Under the pieces are notes generated by a model. That model was not told the origin of the DNA and ran no database searches. It was given only the letters and a program-made list of their open reading frames with translations. This document shows positions 16,714 through 24,583 of a DNA stretch of 37,277 nucleotides, piece after piece. Positions within the stretch are counted from its first letter, which is position 1. Each line of letters opens with the position of its first letter. The position numbers and the translations under genes were made by a program. Source of the stretch: an uncultured Flavobacteriaceae bacterium (GTDB lineage Bacteria; Bacteroidota; Bacteroidia; Flavobacteriales; Flavobacteriaceae); contig CAJWGK010000001.1 of assembly GCA_913030895.1 (NCBI GenBank), forward strand, positions 75,138-112,414, read 5' to 3'.

Positions 16714-17912
16714 AGGTAAATGACCGTGAATCCACTTAAAAATAATATGCCCAAAACACTTAGTATTTTGATAAATTTTCCAGGACGGTTTTCTTTTGGC
16801 ATGTGGCTGCTATAAATCAATCTATAGTTTAGTATAGCATAAAAAGGGGCTGTAATAAATGATAAAACCGTAGCGATTTGAACTAACAAGCCCATCTCTG
16901 ATAGTAGGAATAAAAAAATCAAAGAAGTACCTCCAGCCAGAATGCAAATCCAGAGCAGGTAATAATCTCTCTCTTTTCGGTTTAAAATCAATTGCGAGGT
17001 CTTGGACATGGCACGAGGAGAGGCATCCAAGGTGGTTATCGTTGTACTAAACATTGTAGTAAATGCTGCAATGGCAATTACTAAGTAAGCAGCGTCCCCC
17101 AAGTTTGAAGTATAGAGATCAATTAATTGTCCCGCAAATTCATCTCCTTTCCCAGAAAAAGTAAGCCCAGAACCATACATTACAAGTGCACCCAGACCAA
17201 CAAAACATATTCCCAAAACTACCGTTGTGAGATAACCAACATTAAAATCAAATAAACCCTCTTTCATAGAAAGTTTATTTTTTAGAGACTGTTTTTTTTC
17301 TAATATCCAAATGGAATGCCAGATGGATATGTCCATCGGAGCAGGCATCCATCCCATAAATGCAATGAGAAATAATAACTCACTACCCTGAGGAAATATT
17401 TGCAAATAACTTATTGGGTTGCTCTGTTTGGAAAATGCAATGAGTACGGCAAGAATACTACTGATCGTTAATGTCAGAATAATTCCCTTGATAACTTTGT
17501 CAAGAAGTTGGTAGCGACCCAACAAAAGTATAAGGAAACAAGTGAATGTTATGGCAAGACTCCAATTAACCATATTGATTGATAATCCGAAAAGATTTGA
17601 TGCCAAGCCAGCTGTGACAATTGTTACAGCCGTTTGGATTGTAAACATGGTAGCAAGATTTAGGAAAAAATAAATCCATAGATAGCTTTTTCCTAACTTT
17701 TGGTAACCATCCAGTAAGCTTTCTCCTGTGGCAAGAGCATATCTAGGGCCGAATTGAAAGAATGGATACTTAAATAAATTAACCAATAAAAGTGCCCAAA
17801 GTAGTCCCCAGCCAAAGTCAGCACCTGCTCTAGTTGATTGAACCAAATGGGAAACCCCAATGGCGGCACCGGCAAAAAGTAAACCCGGCCCTAATCTTTT
17901 TAACTTACTCAA
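16701..17912 (-). CDS. Nramp-family transporter lacking the canonical DPGN motif
   Basis: A 403-residue membrane protein with about 11 helices that fits the Nramp (MntH-related) fold. In ordinary Nramp proteins the first helix carries DPGN and the sixth carries a Met-Pro-His segment, which together bind Mn2+ or Fe2+. Here the first helix reads AAIGVSHLVQSTRAGADFG, so the Asp and Asn ligands are absent. The sixth-helix region reads FMGWMPAPMDISIW, keeping Met-Pro but not His. Such divergent members may move other substrates; which one cannot be told from sequence alone. The start is TTG 17912, and the first 8 bp overlap the end of the ECF sigma factor gene (ATTGAGTAA), so the two are translationally coupled. 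The 3' end hosts the lipA promoter. Confidence 0.82.
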   Translation of the reverse strand: MSKLKRLGPGLLFAGAAIGVSHLVQSTRAGADFGWGLLWALLLVNLFKYPFFQFGPRYALATGESLLDGYQKLGKSYLWIYFFLNLATMFTIQTAVTIVTAGLASNLFGLSINMVNWSLAITFTCFLILLLGRYQLLDKVIKGIILTLTISSILAVLIAFSKQSNPISYLQIFPQGSELLFLIAFMGWMPAPMDISIWHSIWILEKKQSLKNKLSMKEGLFDFNVGYLTTVVLGICFVGLGALVMYGSGLTFSGKGDEFAGQLIDLYTSNLGDAAYLVIAIAAFTTMFSTTITTLDASPRAMSKTSQLILNRKERDYYLLWICILAGGTSLIFLFLLSEMGLLVQIATVLSFITAPFYAILNYRLIYSSHMPKENRPGKFIKILSVLGILFLSGFTVIYLLSL

Positions 17913-18462
17913 TATCTTCTTGGATTTTATCTATTAAAAGATTTTTTGCCCTTAATAATTTAACCTTTACAGTGTTAATGGGTTGATCTATTTTTTGACT
18001 GATCTCCTTATAAGAAAGATCTTCAAAAAAACGAAGCTGAAGAATTTTTCGATAGTCCTCCTTTAAAGATTTGATTTTATTGAGGGTTGCCTCAAGGCTC
18101 TGATTGCTGATAAGGATTTCTTCTGGGGAGGGATGGGAGTCCATTTTTATTGTACTATGGTCTTCATCAATGGATATGGTTTTTAAAGAAGATTTTTTAT
18201 TTTCATTTCGGATCAAGTCGTTGTGGATATTTTTGGAAATAGTAGAAAGCCATGTTTTGAACTCATACCGATCGTCAAAAGTTTCGATACGATCAAAAGC
18301 TCTGGCAAATGTCCGGATAGAAATTTCTTCCGCCAATTCTCGATTGGCAGTTCTTTTTAACTGAAAATTAAAAAGATAGTCCCAATAGAAATTAAAAATT
18401 TCATTGAAAGCCTTTTGCTCTTGATCTTGAGCTCTTTTAATGGCAAATTGCACGTCTTTCAT
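17905..18462 (-). CDS. ECF-type RNA polymerase sigma factor
   Basis: A 185-residue sigma-70 family protein of the extracytoplasmic function class. Region 2 is visible at about 10-80 (FNEIFNFYWDYLFNF, then AEEISIRTFARAF and FKTWLSTISKN). Region 4 is at about 120-175 (DYRKILQLRFFEDLSYKEIS and NTVKVKLLRAKNLL, a helix-turn-helix). Regions 1 and 3 are absent, as expected. It lies between a small Cys-rich membrane protein gene (21 bp upstream) and the Nramp-like gene (8-bp overlap), all on the minus strand. No recognisable anti-sigma factor gene is adjacent. The small membrane protein could serve that role, which is speculative. It may control the transporter operon itself. Confidence 0.92.
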   Translation of the reverse strand: MKDVQFAIKRAQDQEQKAFNEIFNFYWDYLFNFQLKRTANRELAEEISIRTFARAFDRIETFDDRYEFKTWLSTISKNIHNDLIRNENKKSSLKTISIDEDHSTIKMDSHPSPEEILISNQSLEATLNKIKSLKEDYRKILQLRFFEDLSYKEISQKIDQPINTVKVKLLRAKNLLIDKIQEDIE

Positions 18463-18483
18463 GAGAAATTATGAAGGAAAAAA

Positions 18484-18690
18484 CTAGTTATGTTGTGGGT
18501 CTGGCTGGCGGCAATCTTGCTCCGAGGGGAGTTTGCCACAATAGCCGCAGGGTTCGTTTTCCTTATTTAGAAAGGGGCTTTGACTGGCACAAGTTCCTGA
18601 AAACTCTCCATCTTTTTTAGCCCAGATTTTAATGGCAATGCCCGCCAATGCTAATCCGAGTAGAATAAATGTTAGCAAAAATAGTTTCAT
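18484..18690 (-). CDS. Small Cys-rich membrane-anchored protein
   Basis: A 68-residue protein of unknown function. Residues 2-23 form one hydrophobic helix or uncleaved signal anchor. The rest is hydrophilic and has four cysteines (C34, C48, C51, C60), two of them in a CGYCGK motif that resembles metal-binding or redox motifs. The orientation would place the Cys part outside the inner membrane. It is the first gene of the unit with the ECF sigma factor and the Nramp-like transporter. I recall very similar small proteins annotated only as 'membrane or secreted protein' in Flavobacteriia, which supports a real, conserved gene. A role in metal binding or sensing fits the neighbours but is inference. 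Confidence 0.75.
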   Translation of the reverse strand: MKLFLLTFILLGLALAGIAIKIWAKKDGEFSGTCASQSPFLNKENEPCGYCGKLPSEQDCRQPDPQHN

Positions 18691-18700
18691 AGTTATTTAA

Positions 18701-18708
18701 CAAAATTA
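18701..18708 (-). promoter_or_regulatory. -7 box upstream of the small-protein/ECF/Nramp unit
   Basis: On the minus strand TAATTTTG matches TAnnTTTG, 10 bp before the ATG at 18690. No TTTG is present at the usual spacing, so the promoter may be weak or need an activator or alternative sigma factor. Confidence 0.4.
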
Positions 18709-18738
18709 GCAAAAAATATGGTCTATATTGATATAGGA

Positions 18739-18787
18739 AAAACCCTTTTAAAATTGTAAGAAATATCTTACCCTACTTAAGGGTTTT
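18739..18787. repeat. Nested inverted repeat upstream of the ECF/Nramp unit
   Basis: An outer 9-bp perfect repeat, AAAACCCTT (18739-18747) with AAGGGTTTT (18779-18787), encloses an inner perfect hairpin GTAAGA-AATA-TCTTAC (18756-18771). It lies 30-80 bp upstream of the -7 box for the minus-strand unit. It could be an operator for a dimeric regulator or a transcription terminator; there is no long T run beyond a short one on either strand. Confidence 0.55.
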
Positions 18788-18868
18788 ATTTTACCGATTA
18801 TTACGTTACATACTCCAGTATTAATTAATAATTCCCACCTATTACTCGTGTCGGCTTGAATCGATGAC

Positions 18869-19147
18869 TTGGAAAAAGATTTACAGTTAGAGTCAAAAAA
18901 CTTTCTCATGCAGCACTTGTACAGGGTTCAAAAGTTGTCAAGTAATTTTTACGAATTTAGATTGGCCTATAATAATCAATTGGACACCACAGAATATCCT
19001 TATTATGTGAGGATTAATAATTTTGGTTCCAGAAAAACAGGTTGGAAAACCCATAACCCTGTAAAAGTTTCATTAAATATTATAGGAGAAATTGCATATG
19101 CTCAGGAAAATATTTTTACCCCTACAACTAAAAAATTAGTTTTATGA
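18869..19147 (+). CDS. Doubtful small ORF, unknown function
   Basis: An open frame of 92 codons from TTG 18869, or 79 from ATG 18908. The translated protein is basic and polar, without a signal peptide, membrane helix or motif that I recognise. Segments such as YRVQKLSSNFYEFRLAYNN and TEYPYYVRINNFGSRKTGWKTHNP read like plausible protein sequence, and the frame is isolated between minus-strand genes with no promoter box. It may be a real small gene, a remnant of a longer one, or chance. Confidence 0.35.
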   Translation: MEKDLQLESKNFLMQHLYRVQKLSSNFYEFRLAYNNQLDTTEYPYYVRINNFGSRKTGWKTHNPVKVSLNIIGEIAYAQENIFTPTTKKLVL

Positions 19148-19266
19148 TGTGACCCCTTTGTCTACAGAATAAAGGATAAAGCTCAGCTTTTCTCCTTAAA
19201 CAACATGAAAATTCATTAAATAAATATAGTGTTGTGGTTTGATTGAATTCTTAAACAGAGGGGCGC

Positions 19267-19767
19267 TCATAAAATTTCACTCCAATTTTCAATTATAATT
19301 TTGAGGTAATAAATTGCGAAGGTCATTGCTACAGCGAACTTTAAAAAAACGCCTCCTAAAAAGCCAACTAATGACCCTATTGCAGCCCTAAAGGCAGTGC
19401 GCTTGTCATTGGGATTTGAGCTTATTTCACCAATAAATGCTCCTCCAAATGTTCCGATAAGAATGCCAATAGGACCTAAAGTAAAAAGTCCAATCAGTAA
19501 ACCAATTGTTGATCCTATTATCCCAGCCTTAGTACCGCCAAATTTTTTGGCTCCTAATATTGGAATGAAATAGTCCAGTATAAAAACTGATATGGAAATT
19601 ACCAGTGTGATCCCAAGAAAATAATAATCCCAGTCCATAAAGGAGGTTTGATAAACGACCAATAGCCCTAGCCATCCAGTAATTGGCCCAGGAATAACTG
19701 GAAGAAAACTCCCAATTATGCCAATTAGAACTAAGAAAAATGATATAAAAATTAATAATATGTCCAT
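19267..19767 (-). CDS. DUF456 family membrane protein
   Basis: A 166-residue, very hydrophobic protein with about four to five helices and the Gly-rich repeats characteristic of DUF456: FLPVIPGPITGWLGL near 23-37, GTKAGIIGSTIGLLIGLF near 79-96 and IGTFGGAFIGE near 104-114. The Gly-zipper pattern suggests tightly packed helices. Family members are widespread but without known function. Its ATG is at 19767, and it diverges from the lipoprotein-ruvC-hemW unit at 19863. Nothing downstream on the same strand is close enough to be an operon partner. Confidence 0.88.
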   Translation of the reverse strand: MDILLIFISFFLVLIGIIGSFLPVIPGPITGWLGLLVVYQTSFMDWDYYFLGITLVISISVFILDYFIPILGAKKFGGTKAGIIGSTIGLLIGLFTLGPIGILIGTFGGAFIGEISSNPNDKRTAFRAAIGSLVGFLGGVFLKFAVAMTFAIYYLKIIIENWSEIL

Positions 19768-19862
19768 GTTAATATTGGGATTTATGCAACTAAAAATAAA
19801 TATCTTAAATTAATTTTACGCTAAAAGTTCGTATTTTTAAGAAATACTTCAAATTTAACCAC

Positions 19863-20354
19863 ATGGAACTCAAAAGATCTCTTTTATCATTATGCGCAGT
19901 TTCGTTCCTCTCATTCTGCTCATGTGAGCTTTTATCAACACCTAAAATGTCAAGTGCTGATATCAAAAAAGCTTCTAGTTGGTCGTCAAAAGACCAGCCC
20001 CCAACATACCCCGAATGCGAAGCGCTTGAAACAAAAGAACAACTAGAATGTTTTCAAAATATTATTTCAGACCAGCTTACTCAGGCTATTTTGGCAGTCA
20101 ATCTAGTTGCCAATAAGCCTTTAGAGGAAGAAATCTTGGTTCAACTCAAGATAGACAAATCAGGTGTTTTTAGCTTGCTTGAATCAAAGATTCCAAATTC
20201 GGTTCAAAATGCATTACCAGAATTGGATCAAGTTTTAGCACAAGTTGTAAGTGAATTGCCAAAGGCACTTCCCGCCACAAAAACTAATGTGGGTGTTTAT
20301 GTCAATGTACAATTAAGTTTACCAGTTTATATAAGTGCTCAACCGTTTGAATGA
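19863..20354 (+). CDS. Putative lipoprotein with TonB C-terminal-like domain
   Basis: A 163-residue protein. A hydrophobic signal sequence ends in FCSCELL (Cys21 as a possible lipid-attachment site, although the box is not canonical). The mature part begins with a short linker and then PPTYPECEALETKEQLECFQ (47-65). This resembles the start of the two-cysteine TonB C-terminal domain common in Bacteroidota (Cys52, Cys63), followed by beta-type sequence. It lacks the membrane helix and Pro-rich arm of a real transducer, so it is more likely a periplasmic or outer-membrane-attached relative. Its stop overlaps the ruvC start by 4 bp (ATGA), so it is in an operon with ruvC and hemW. Function unknown. 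Confidence 0.7.
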   Translation: MELKRSLLSLCAVSFLSFCSCELLSTPKMSSADIKKASSWSSKDQPPTYPECEALETKEQLECFQNIISDQLTQAILAVNLVANKPLEEEILVQLKIDKSGVFSLLESKIPNSVQNALPELDQVLAQVVSELPKALPATKTNVGVYVNVQLSLPVYISAQPFE

Positions 20355-20911
20355 GTTTAAAAGATCAAATTATATTGGGAATTGATCCAGGAACTACTAT
20401 TATGGGATTCGGATTGATTCACGTAAGTAATGGTTCAATGCAACTTATTCAATTACACGAACTCCAACTAAAGAAGTATACTGACCATTACGCTAAACTC
20501 CATAAAATATTTAATACAACTATTGCTTTAATTGATGAATTTCATCCGGATCAAATTGCTATTGAGGCTCCTTTTTTCGGTAAAAATGTTCAGTCAATGC
20601 TGAAATTAGGTCGCGCACAGGGTGTCGCTATGGCAGCAGGTTTGTCCAGAGAAATTCCAATTACAGAGTATTCTCCGAAAAAAATTAAAATGGCAATTAC
20701 AGGGAATGGTAATGCCACCAAAGAGCAGGTTGCCAAAATGCTGCAAAGCCTTTCTTTGATCAAAGACATTCCAAAAAATCTCGATGCAACGGACGGATTG
20801 GCAGCTGCGGTTTGTCACTTTTACAACCAAGGTAGACCTCAGGGATCCAAAACATATACTGGCTGGGAAGCTTTTATAAGTCAAAATCCAAAAAAAATCA
20901 AGTCGGGGTAA
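20351..20911 (+). CDS. ruvC: Crossover junction endodeoxyribonuclease RuvC
   Basis: Cuts Holliday junctions during recombinational repair, acting with RuvAB. The 186 residues carry the RNase H-like catalytic acids in ILGIDPGTTIMGFG (Asp12), AIEAPFFGKN (Glu72) and the late DATDGLAAAVCHF segment, where the last acidic residues sit. PKKIKMAITGNGNATKEQV in the middle is also family-typical. Length is normal (about 160-190). It overlaps the upstream lipoprotein gene by 4 bp, and its stop shares one base with the hemW ATG (TAATG), indicating tight coupling. ruvA and ruvB are not in the window. Confidence 0.97.
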   Translation: MSLKDQIILGIDPGTTIMGFGLIHVSNGSMQLIQLHELQLKKYTDHYAKLHKIFNTTIALIDEFHPDQIAIEAPFFGKNVQSMLKLGRAQGVAMAAGLSREIPITEYSPKKIKMAITGNGNATKEQVAKMLQSLSLIKDIPKNLDATDGLAAAVCHFYNQGRPQGSKTYTGWEAFISQNPKKIKSG

Positions 20912-22038
20912 TGGCGGGTATTTACATTCATTTTCCTTTTTGCAGACAGGCTTGTCACTATTGTAATTTTCATTTCTCTACCCAAACAAAATATCAGCAA
21001 CAAATGTTGACTGCTATGCATGCTGAGTTGATTTTGAGAAAAGATGAATTAGATAAACCAATTGAAAGTATATATTTTGGTGGTGGATCTCCATCCCTTT
21101 TACCTGCCTCCTCCATTGAGAAAATTATCAGATTAATAAGTAATAATTATAAGTTGAAAGAAGGGCATGAAATAACTCTTGAGGCCAACCCAGATGATAT
21201 GTCTTTAAAATATTTAAAAGACTTAAAATATTCGGGAGTCAATCGAGTCAGTCTAGGTTTGCAATCTTTTCACGATGATGAATTGAAAATGATGAACAGA
21301 ATTCACAGTGCTGATCAAGGATTGAAGGCAATAGAGTGGACAGCAAATATTTTTGATAATTACTCCGTGGATTTAATTTATGGTTCACCAAAAAGTGATT
21401 ACCGTAGTTGGGAATATAATCTCGACCTTACGCTCTCTTTTGATCCTCCTCATATTTCGAGCTATGCATTGACGGTGGAGCCTAAAACTGTTCTATTCCA
21501 TCAAGTTGAAAATAACAAAATTGAATTATTGGATGAAGAAGCCGTGAAAATACAATATGATCTTTTGATTTCTAAATTGGGCAAAGCCTCATATGAAAAC
21601 TATGAATTTTCAAATTTCGGAAAACCTGGCTATCAATCGGTTAACAATAGTAATTATTGGAACGGTAAACCGTTCATTGGCATTGGTCCTTCGGCTCACA
21701 GTTTTGATGGTGATAAGACAAGGAGCTGGAATATATCAAATAATATAAAGTACTTGAAGTCAATTGAAAAAGGGGATTTACCTCAAACTAAAGAGGTTTT
21801 AAAGGTTTACGAATCTTTCAATGAATTTGTTATGATTGGCTTAAGAACAAAAGGGGTTTCATTGAGCCACATAAATGATTCGTTTGGTCACAAATACGGC
21901 TTATACCTCGAAAAACAGGTTGTAAAGCACTTGGCAGATCATCGATTGTTTTGGGACGGCGATGTTTTGAAAGTAAGCCAGCAATCAAAATTTTTATCTG
22001 ATGGCATTGCCGCAGACCTTTTTATGCTTCGGGGCTAA
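20911..22038 (+). CDS. hemW: HemW, heme chaperone (radical SAM, CPO-III-like)
   Basis: A 375-residue radical SAM protein related to oxygen-independent coproporphyrinogen oxidase. HemW members are thought to bind and transfer heme rather than oxidise coproporphyrinogen. The cluster motif CRQACHYCNF (Cys11, Cys15, Cys18; C-x3-C-x2-C) is near the very N-terminus, as in HemW, whereas HemN has a longer N-terminal region. Next come IYFGGGSPSLLP, EANPDD, RVSLGLQSF and DLIYGSP, all family blocks. A C-terminal HemN-type domain contains FVMIGLRTKGVS. It shares one base with ruvC at its start. Its stop overlaps the convergent M20 dipeptidase stop by 4 bp. Confidence 0.93.
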   Translation: MAGIYIHFPFCRQACHYCNFHFSTQTKYQQQMLTAMHAELILRKDELDKPIESIYFGGGSPSLLPASSIEKIIRLISNNYKLKEGHEITLEANPDDMSLKYLKDLKYSGVNRVSLGLQSFHDDELKMMNRIHSADQGLKAIEWTANIFDNYSVDLIYGSPKSDYRSWEYNLDLTLSFDPPHISSYALTVEPKTVLFHQVENNKIELLDEEAVKIQYDLLISKLGKASYENYEFSNFGKPGYQSVNNSNYWNGKPFIGIGPSAHSFDGDKTRSWNISNNIKYLKSIEKGDLPQTKEVLKVYESFNEFVMIGLRTKGVSLSHINDSFGHKYGLYLEKQVVKHLADHRLFWDGDVLKVSQQSKFLSDGIAADLFMLRG

Positions 22039-23417
22039 GCCTTCTCTAATTCAGAAAAGTACTTATAAAAAAGCGGAATGGTTTCGATACCCTTTAAGAA
22101 ATTGTCTATGCCATAATGCTCATTAGGAGAGTGGATGGCATCACTATCCAATCCAAAGCCCATAAGAATAGTCTTACAGCCTAAAATCTTTTCGAACATA
22201 GGAACAATTGGGATGCTTCCACCGTCTCTTTTGGCATACGGTGCTACACCAAAAACTTCTTGATAGGCCTTTTCGGCTGCTCTATAGGCGTTGTGTCCCT
22301 CTGGAGTCACGTAGGCGTCACCTCCATGATGGGTCGTCACTTTCACACACGCTCCTTCGGGGGCGATACTCTTAAAATGTTTTTCAAATAATTTACTGAT
22401 ATCCTGCCAGTTCTGATTAGGAACCAATCGCATAGAGATTTTAGCATGAGCCTTACTTGGAATAACTGTTTTTGCACCCTCACCAGTATAACCTCCCCAT
22501 ATGCCATTAACATCTAGCGTAGGTCGAATTGATTTTCTTTCCAGGGTGGTATAGCCCTTTTCACCTACACTGGCGTCAATGTCAATCGATTTCTGAAATT
22601 CTTCCTCTGGCGTAGCATTTTTATTCATTCCACGCCTTTGCTCTTCGGAAATCTCCTGGACTTGATCATAAAAGCCAGGGATAGTTACTTTTTTATTGTG
22701 ATCGTGAAGAGAGGCAATCATCTGGCATAGTGTATTTATTGGGTTGGCGACTGTACCTCCATACAAACCGGAATGTAAGTCACGATTTGGTCCTGTAACA
22801 GTAACTTCCATATAACTAAGCCCTCTTAATCCAGTTGTGATAGCTGGGTTTTTCATGTTGTGAATCCCAGTATCGGATATAATGATTATATCTGATTTCA
22901 ATTTAACTTTATGGTCAGTAATAAATTGTTCCAAGTGATCACTTCCAACCTCTTCTTCCCCTTCTATTATAAATTTCACATTACAAGTCAATGCGTTATT
23001 ATTAATCAAAAGTTCTACTGCTTTTATATGCATAAACATTTGACCCTTGTCATCACAGGCGCCTCTCGCAAAAATTGCACCGTTGGGATGAATTAAAGTT
23101 TCCTTGATCACCGGCTCAAAAGGTGGGCTGTCCCAAAGTTCAATTGGATCGGGTGGTTGTACATCATAATGACCATAAACCAGAACTGTTGGAGCGTTAC
23201 TGTCAATTATTTTTTCTCCATAAACAACTGGATGACCATCAGTTTGAAAAACTTCAACCTGATCACAGCCAATGTCTATGAGCGCTTTTTCAATCCAATG
23301 TGCTGTTTTTTTTACATCTTGTTTGTATTTTGGATCTGCACTAATTGAAGGAATTTTAAGTAGTTCTATTAGTTGATCGATGTATTCCTTTTTGTGATTT
23401 TCAATTTGATTTTTCAT
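22035..23417 (-). CDS. M20 family dipeptidase (CNDP/PepV-like)
   Basis: A zinc metallopeptidase that splits dipeptides or similar substrates, most likely in the cytosol since no signal is seen. It has about 460 residues. Metal-binding blocks are VLVYGHYDVQPPDP (His, Asp), FARGACDDKGQMFMH (bridging Asp) and EGEEEVGS (catalytic Glu), with a dimerisation domain inserted mid-protein and a final DAIHSPNEHYG His block. The open frame extends 10 codons upstream to 23447, but MKNQIENHKKEYIDQLIELL from ATG 23417 is the usual family start. A near-consensus -7 box (TATACTTTG, one base longer between the two parts, 23429-23437) lies between the two starts. It ends in a 4-bp overlap with hemW. Confidence 0.92.
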   Translation of the reverse strand: MKNQIENHKKEYIDQLIELLKIPSISADPKYKQDVKKTAHWIEKALIDIGCDQVEVFQTDGHPVVYGEKIIDSNAPTVLVYGHYDVQPPDPIELWDSPPFEPVIKETLIHPNGAIFARGACDDKGQMFMHIKAVELLINNNALTCNVKFIIEGEEEVGSDHLEQFITDHKVKLKSDIIIISDTGIHNMKNPAITTGLRGLSYMEVTVTGPNRDLHSGLYGGTVANPINTLCQMIASLHDHNKKVTIPGFYDQVQEISEEQRRGMNKNATPEEEFQKSIDIDASVGEKGYTTLERKSIRPTLDVNGIWGGYTGEGAKTVIPSKAHAKISMRLVPNQNWQDISKLFEKHFKSIAPEGACVKVTTHHGGDAYVTPEGHNAYRAAEKAYQEVFGVAPYAKRDGGSIPIVPMFEKILGCKTILMGFGLDSDAIHSPNEHYGIDNFLKGIETIPLFYKYFSELEKA

Positions 23418-23498
23418 ATTTCTATAGGACAAAGTATAAAAGTACAAAACAATAGTACTTTTCTTTTTATGTAAAAAATTAAATTAGGAAAACTTGAT

Positions 23499-23506
23499 TA
23501 TATTTG
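23499..23506 (+). promoter_or_regulatory. -7 box of tRNA-Leu promoter
   Basis: TATATTTG, the same octamer as before tRNA-Val, ends 16 bp before the mature tRNA. No TTTG is found at the usual -33 distance. Confidence 0.55.
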
Positions 23507-23522
23507 TGCTCCTTTTTACCAA

Positions 23523-23604
23523 GCGGGTGTGGTGAAATTGGTAGACACGCTAGATTTAGGATCTAGTGCTTCACGGCGTGGGGGTTCGAGTCCCTTCACC
23601 CGCA
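23523..23604 (+). tRNA. tRNA-Leu (anticodon TAG)
   Basis: An 82-nt class II tRNA. The acceptor stem GCGGGTG pairs with CACCCGC, discriminator A. The anticodon stem CTAGA/TCTAG encloses TTTAGGA, giving anticodon TAG (leucine, CTA codons). A variable arm (TGCTTCACGGCG region) and T-arm GGTTCGAGTCC follow. CCA is not encoded. Confidence 0.97.
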
Positions 23605-23607
23605 CAA

Positions 23608-23638
23608 AAAAAACCTCTACAATTTGTAGAGGTTTTTT
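23608..23638. terminator. Strong bidirectional rho-independent terminator
   Basis: Directly after tRNA-Leu, CCTCTACA (23614-23621) and TGTAGAGG (23625-23632) form a perfect 8-bp stem with a 3-nt loop. It has A8 before and T6 after, so it works on both strands and extends to a longer A/T stem. Confidence 0.9.
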
Positions 23639-23755
23639 ATTTGTTTTTTTTGTTATGAACTTTGAGTCAAATTAGTTGCTTTTTGGGGAAAAGTTTTTAA
23701 AGTCTACCAAGTTAATTAAGCAAACTTATGGGATATCAGGTATGATATTGTCTAT

Positions 23756-24151
23756 TTAAGCTCTTATCATGATAATTTGAGCTTGGGCGTGGATTGCTTT
23801 ATTTTCCACAGCGTACTCCATAATATTTTTACCATCTTCACAAACAGGATCAGAAATCATCGCTCCATAGGAAGCAAGTAATAAAATCATTTCAGGTTTG
23901 TCAAGAATGGCTGCATGAATAATTAAGGGTTTTCCATTGACTACTGCTTTAGGACTTAAAACACCTAGATTGATTACTTTCTCAATGTAGGTATAATCCT
24001 CAGTCTGGATGGCCATTAACGCTTTTTCTTCAATAGATAATAGATAATCAGCTTCAATATCGATAGAAATACTGTCTTTGGCAACAATCACTTCATTTGC
24101 ATTTAGTGTTGTTAATGAGATCAAAATTGCGGTTAAAATTAAATTTTTCAT
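23756..24151 (-). CDS. Small secreted ankyrin-repeat-like protein
   Basis: A 131-residue protein with an N-terminal signal peptide (about 1-18, cleavage after the LNA-like end). The second half reads like two ankyrin repeats: AIQTEDYTYIEKVINLGV, then NGKPLIIHAAILDKPEMILLLASYGA, then DGKNIMEYAVENKA. The spacing, about 30-33 residues per unit, suits the repeat. Such domains bind other proteins, and the partner is unknown. It stands alone on the minus strand. A -7 box on that strand (TACCTTTG, 24181-24188) lies 30 bp before the ATG. No neighbour tells its role. Confidence 0.72.
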   Translation of the reverse strand: MKNLILTAILISLTTLNANEVIVAKDSISIDIEADYLLSIEEKALMAIQTEDYTYIEKVINLGVLSPKAVVNGKPLIIHAAILDKPEMILLLASYGAMISDPVCEDGKNIMEYAVENKAIHAQAQIIMIRA

Positions 24152-24583
24152 AACAATAATTTTTTTGAATTAACTTATTTCAAAGGTAAAACGGTTTTGG
24201 TGGATTTAATTTAATTTAATTATCATAATGATATACAATTTTAACCTAAAATGATTCTAAAACTTTATACTTGGTAAAATTAAACATTTATTGGTTTTGT
24301 TTTTATTTTTTCTCTAATGAATTGTTAATTATTGGTAAAATAAATGTGAATTAATTGATTGTTCTTGTAAACTTTAGGTTACCCAATAGCTACATTAATA
24401 AAAAAACCTTGTAATTATCTAGAAATGAGATTCGTAGAGCTATCTTGAAAAGTGTAGTTCTTCGAGATACTAATAATTTGTAAAAAATCAATGGGCGCGT
24501 TTCAATTAAACACTAAGGTTAAAACTGAGTTTTAATGAAATCAAAATGAGTAGGATCCAAATGGATTTGTAACTAGGCAGATA
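24152..24583. other. 432-bp gene-free, AT-rich region
   Basis: No credible ORF or RNA gene is seen on either strand. The only element I can name is a minus-strand -7 box (TACCTTTG, 24181-24188) for the ankyrin-like gene; its -33 box is absent. The rest is low-complexity AT sequence without a clear repeat or hairpin. Confidence 0.5.

Noticed and set aside
19160-19190. Hairpin around AAAGCTCAGCTTT as a terminator for the doubtful small ORF
   Set aside because: Stem of five bases with a 3-nt loop and no T run.
12426-23604. The two tRNA genes as ends of a mobile island
   Set aside because: The 11 kb between them holds core genes (lpxK, lipA, ruvC, hemW) and no integrase or matching direct repeats.
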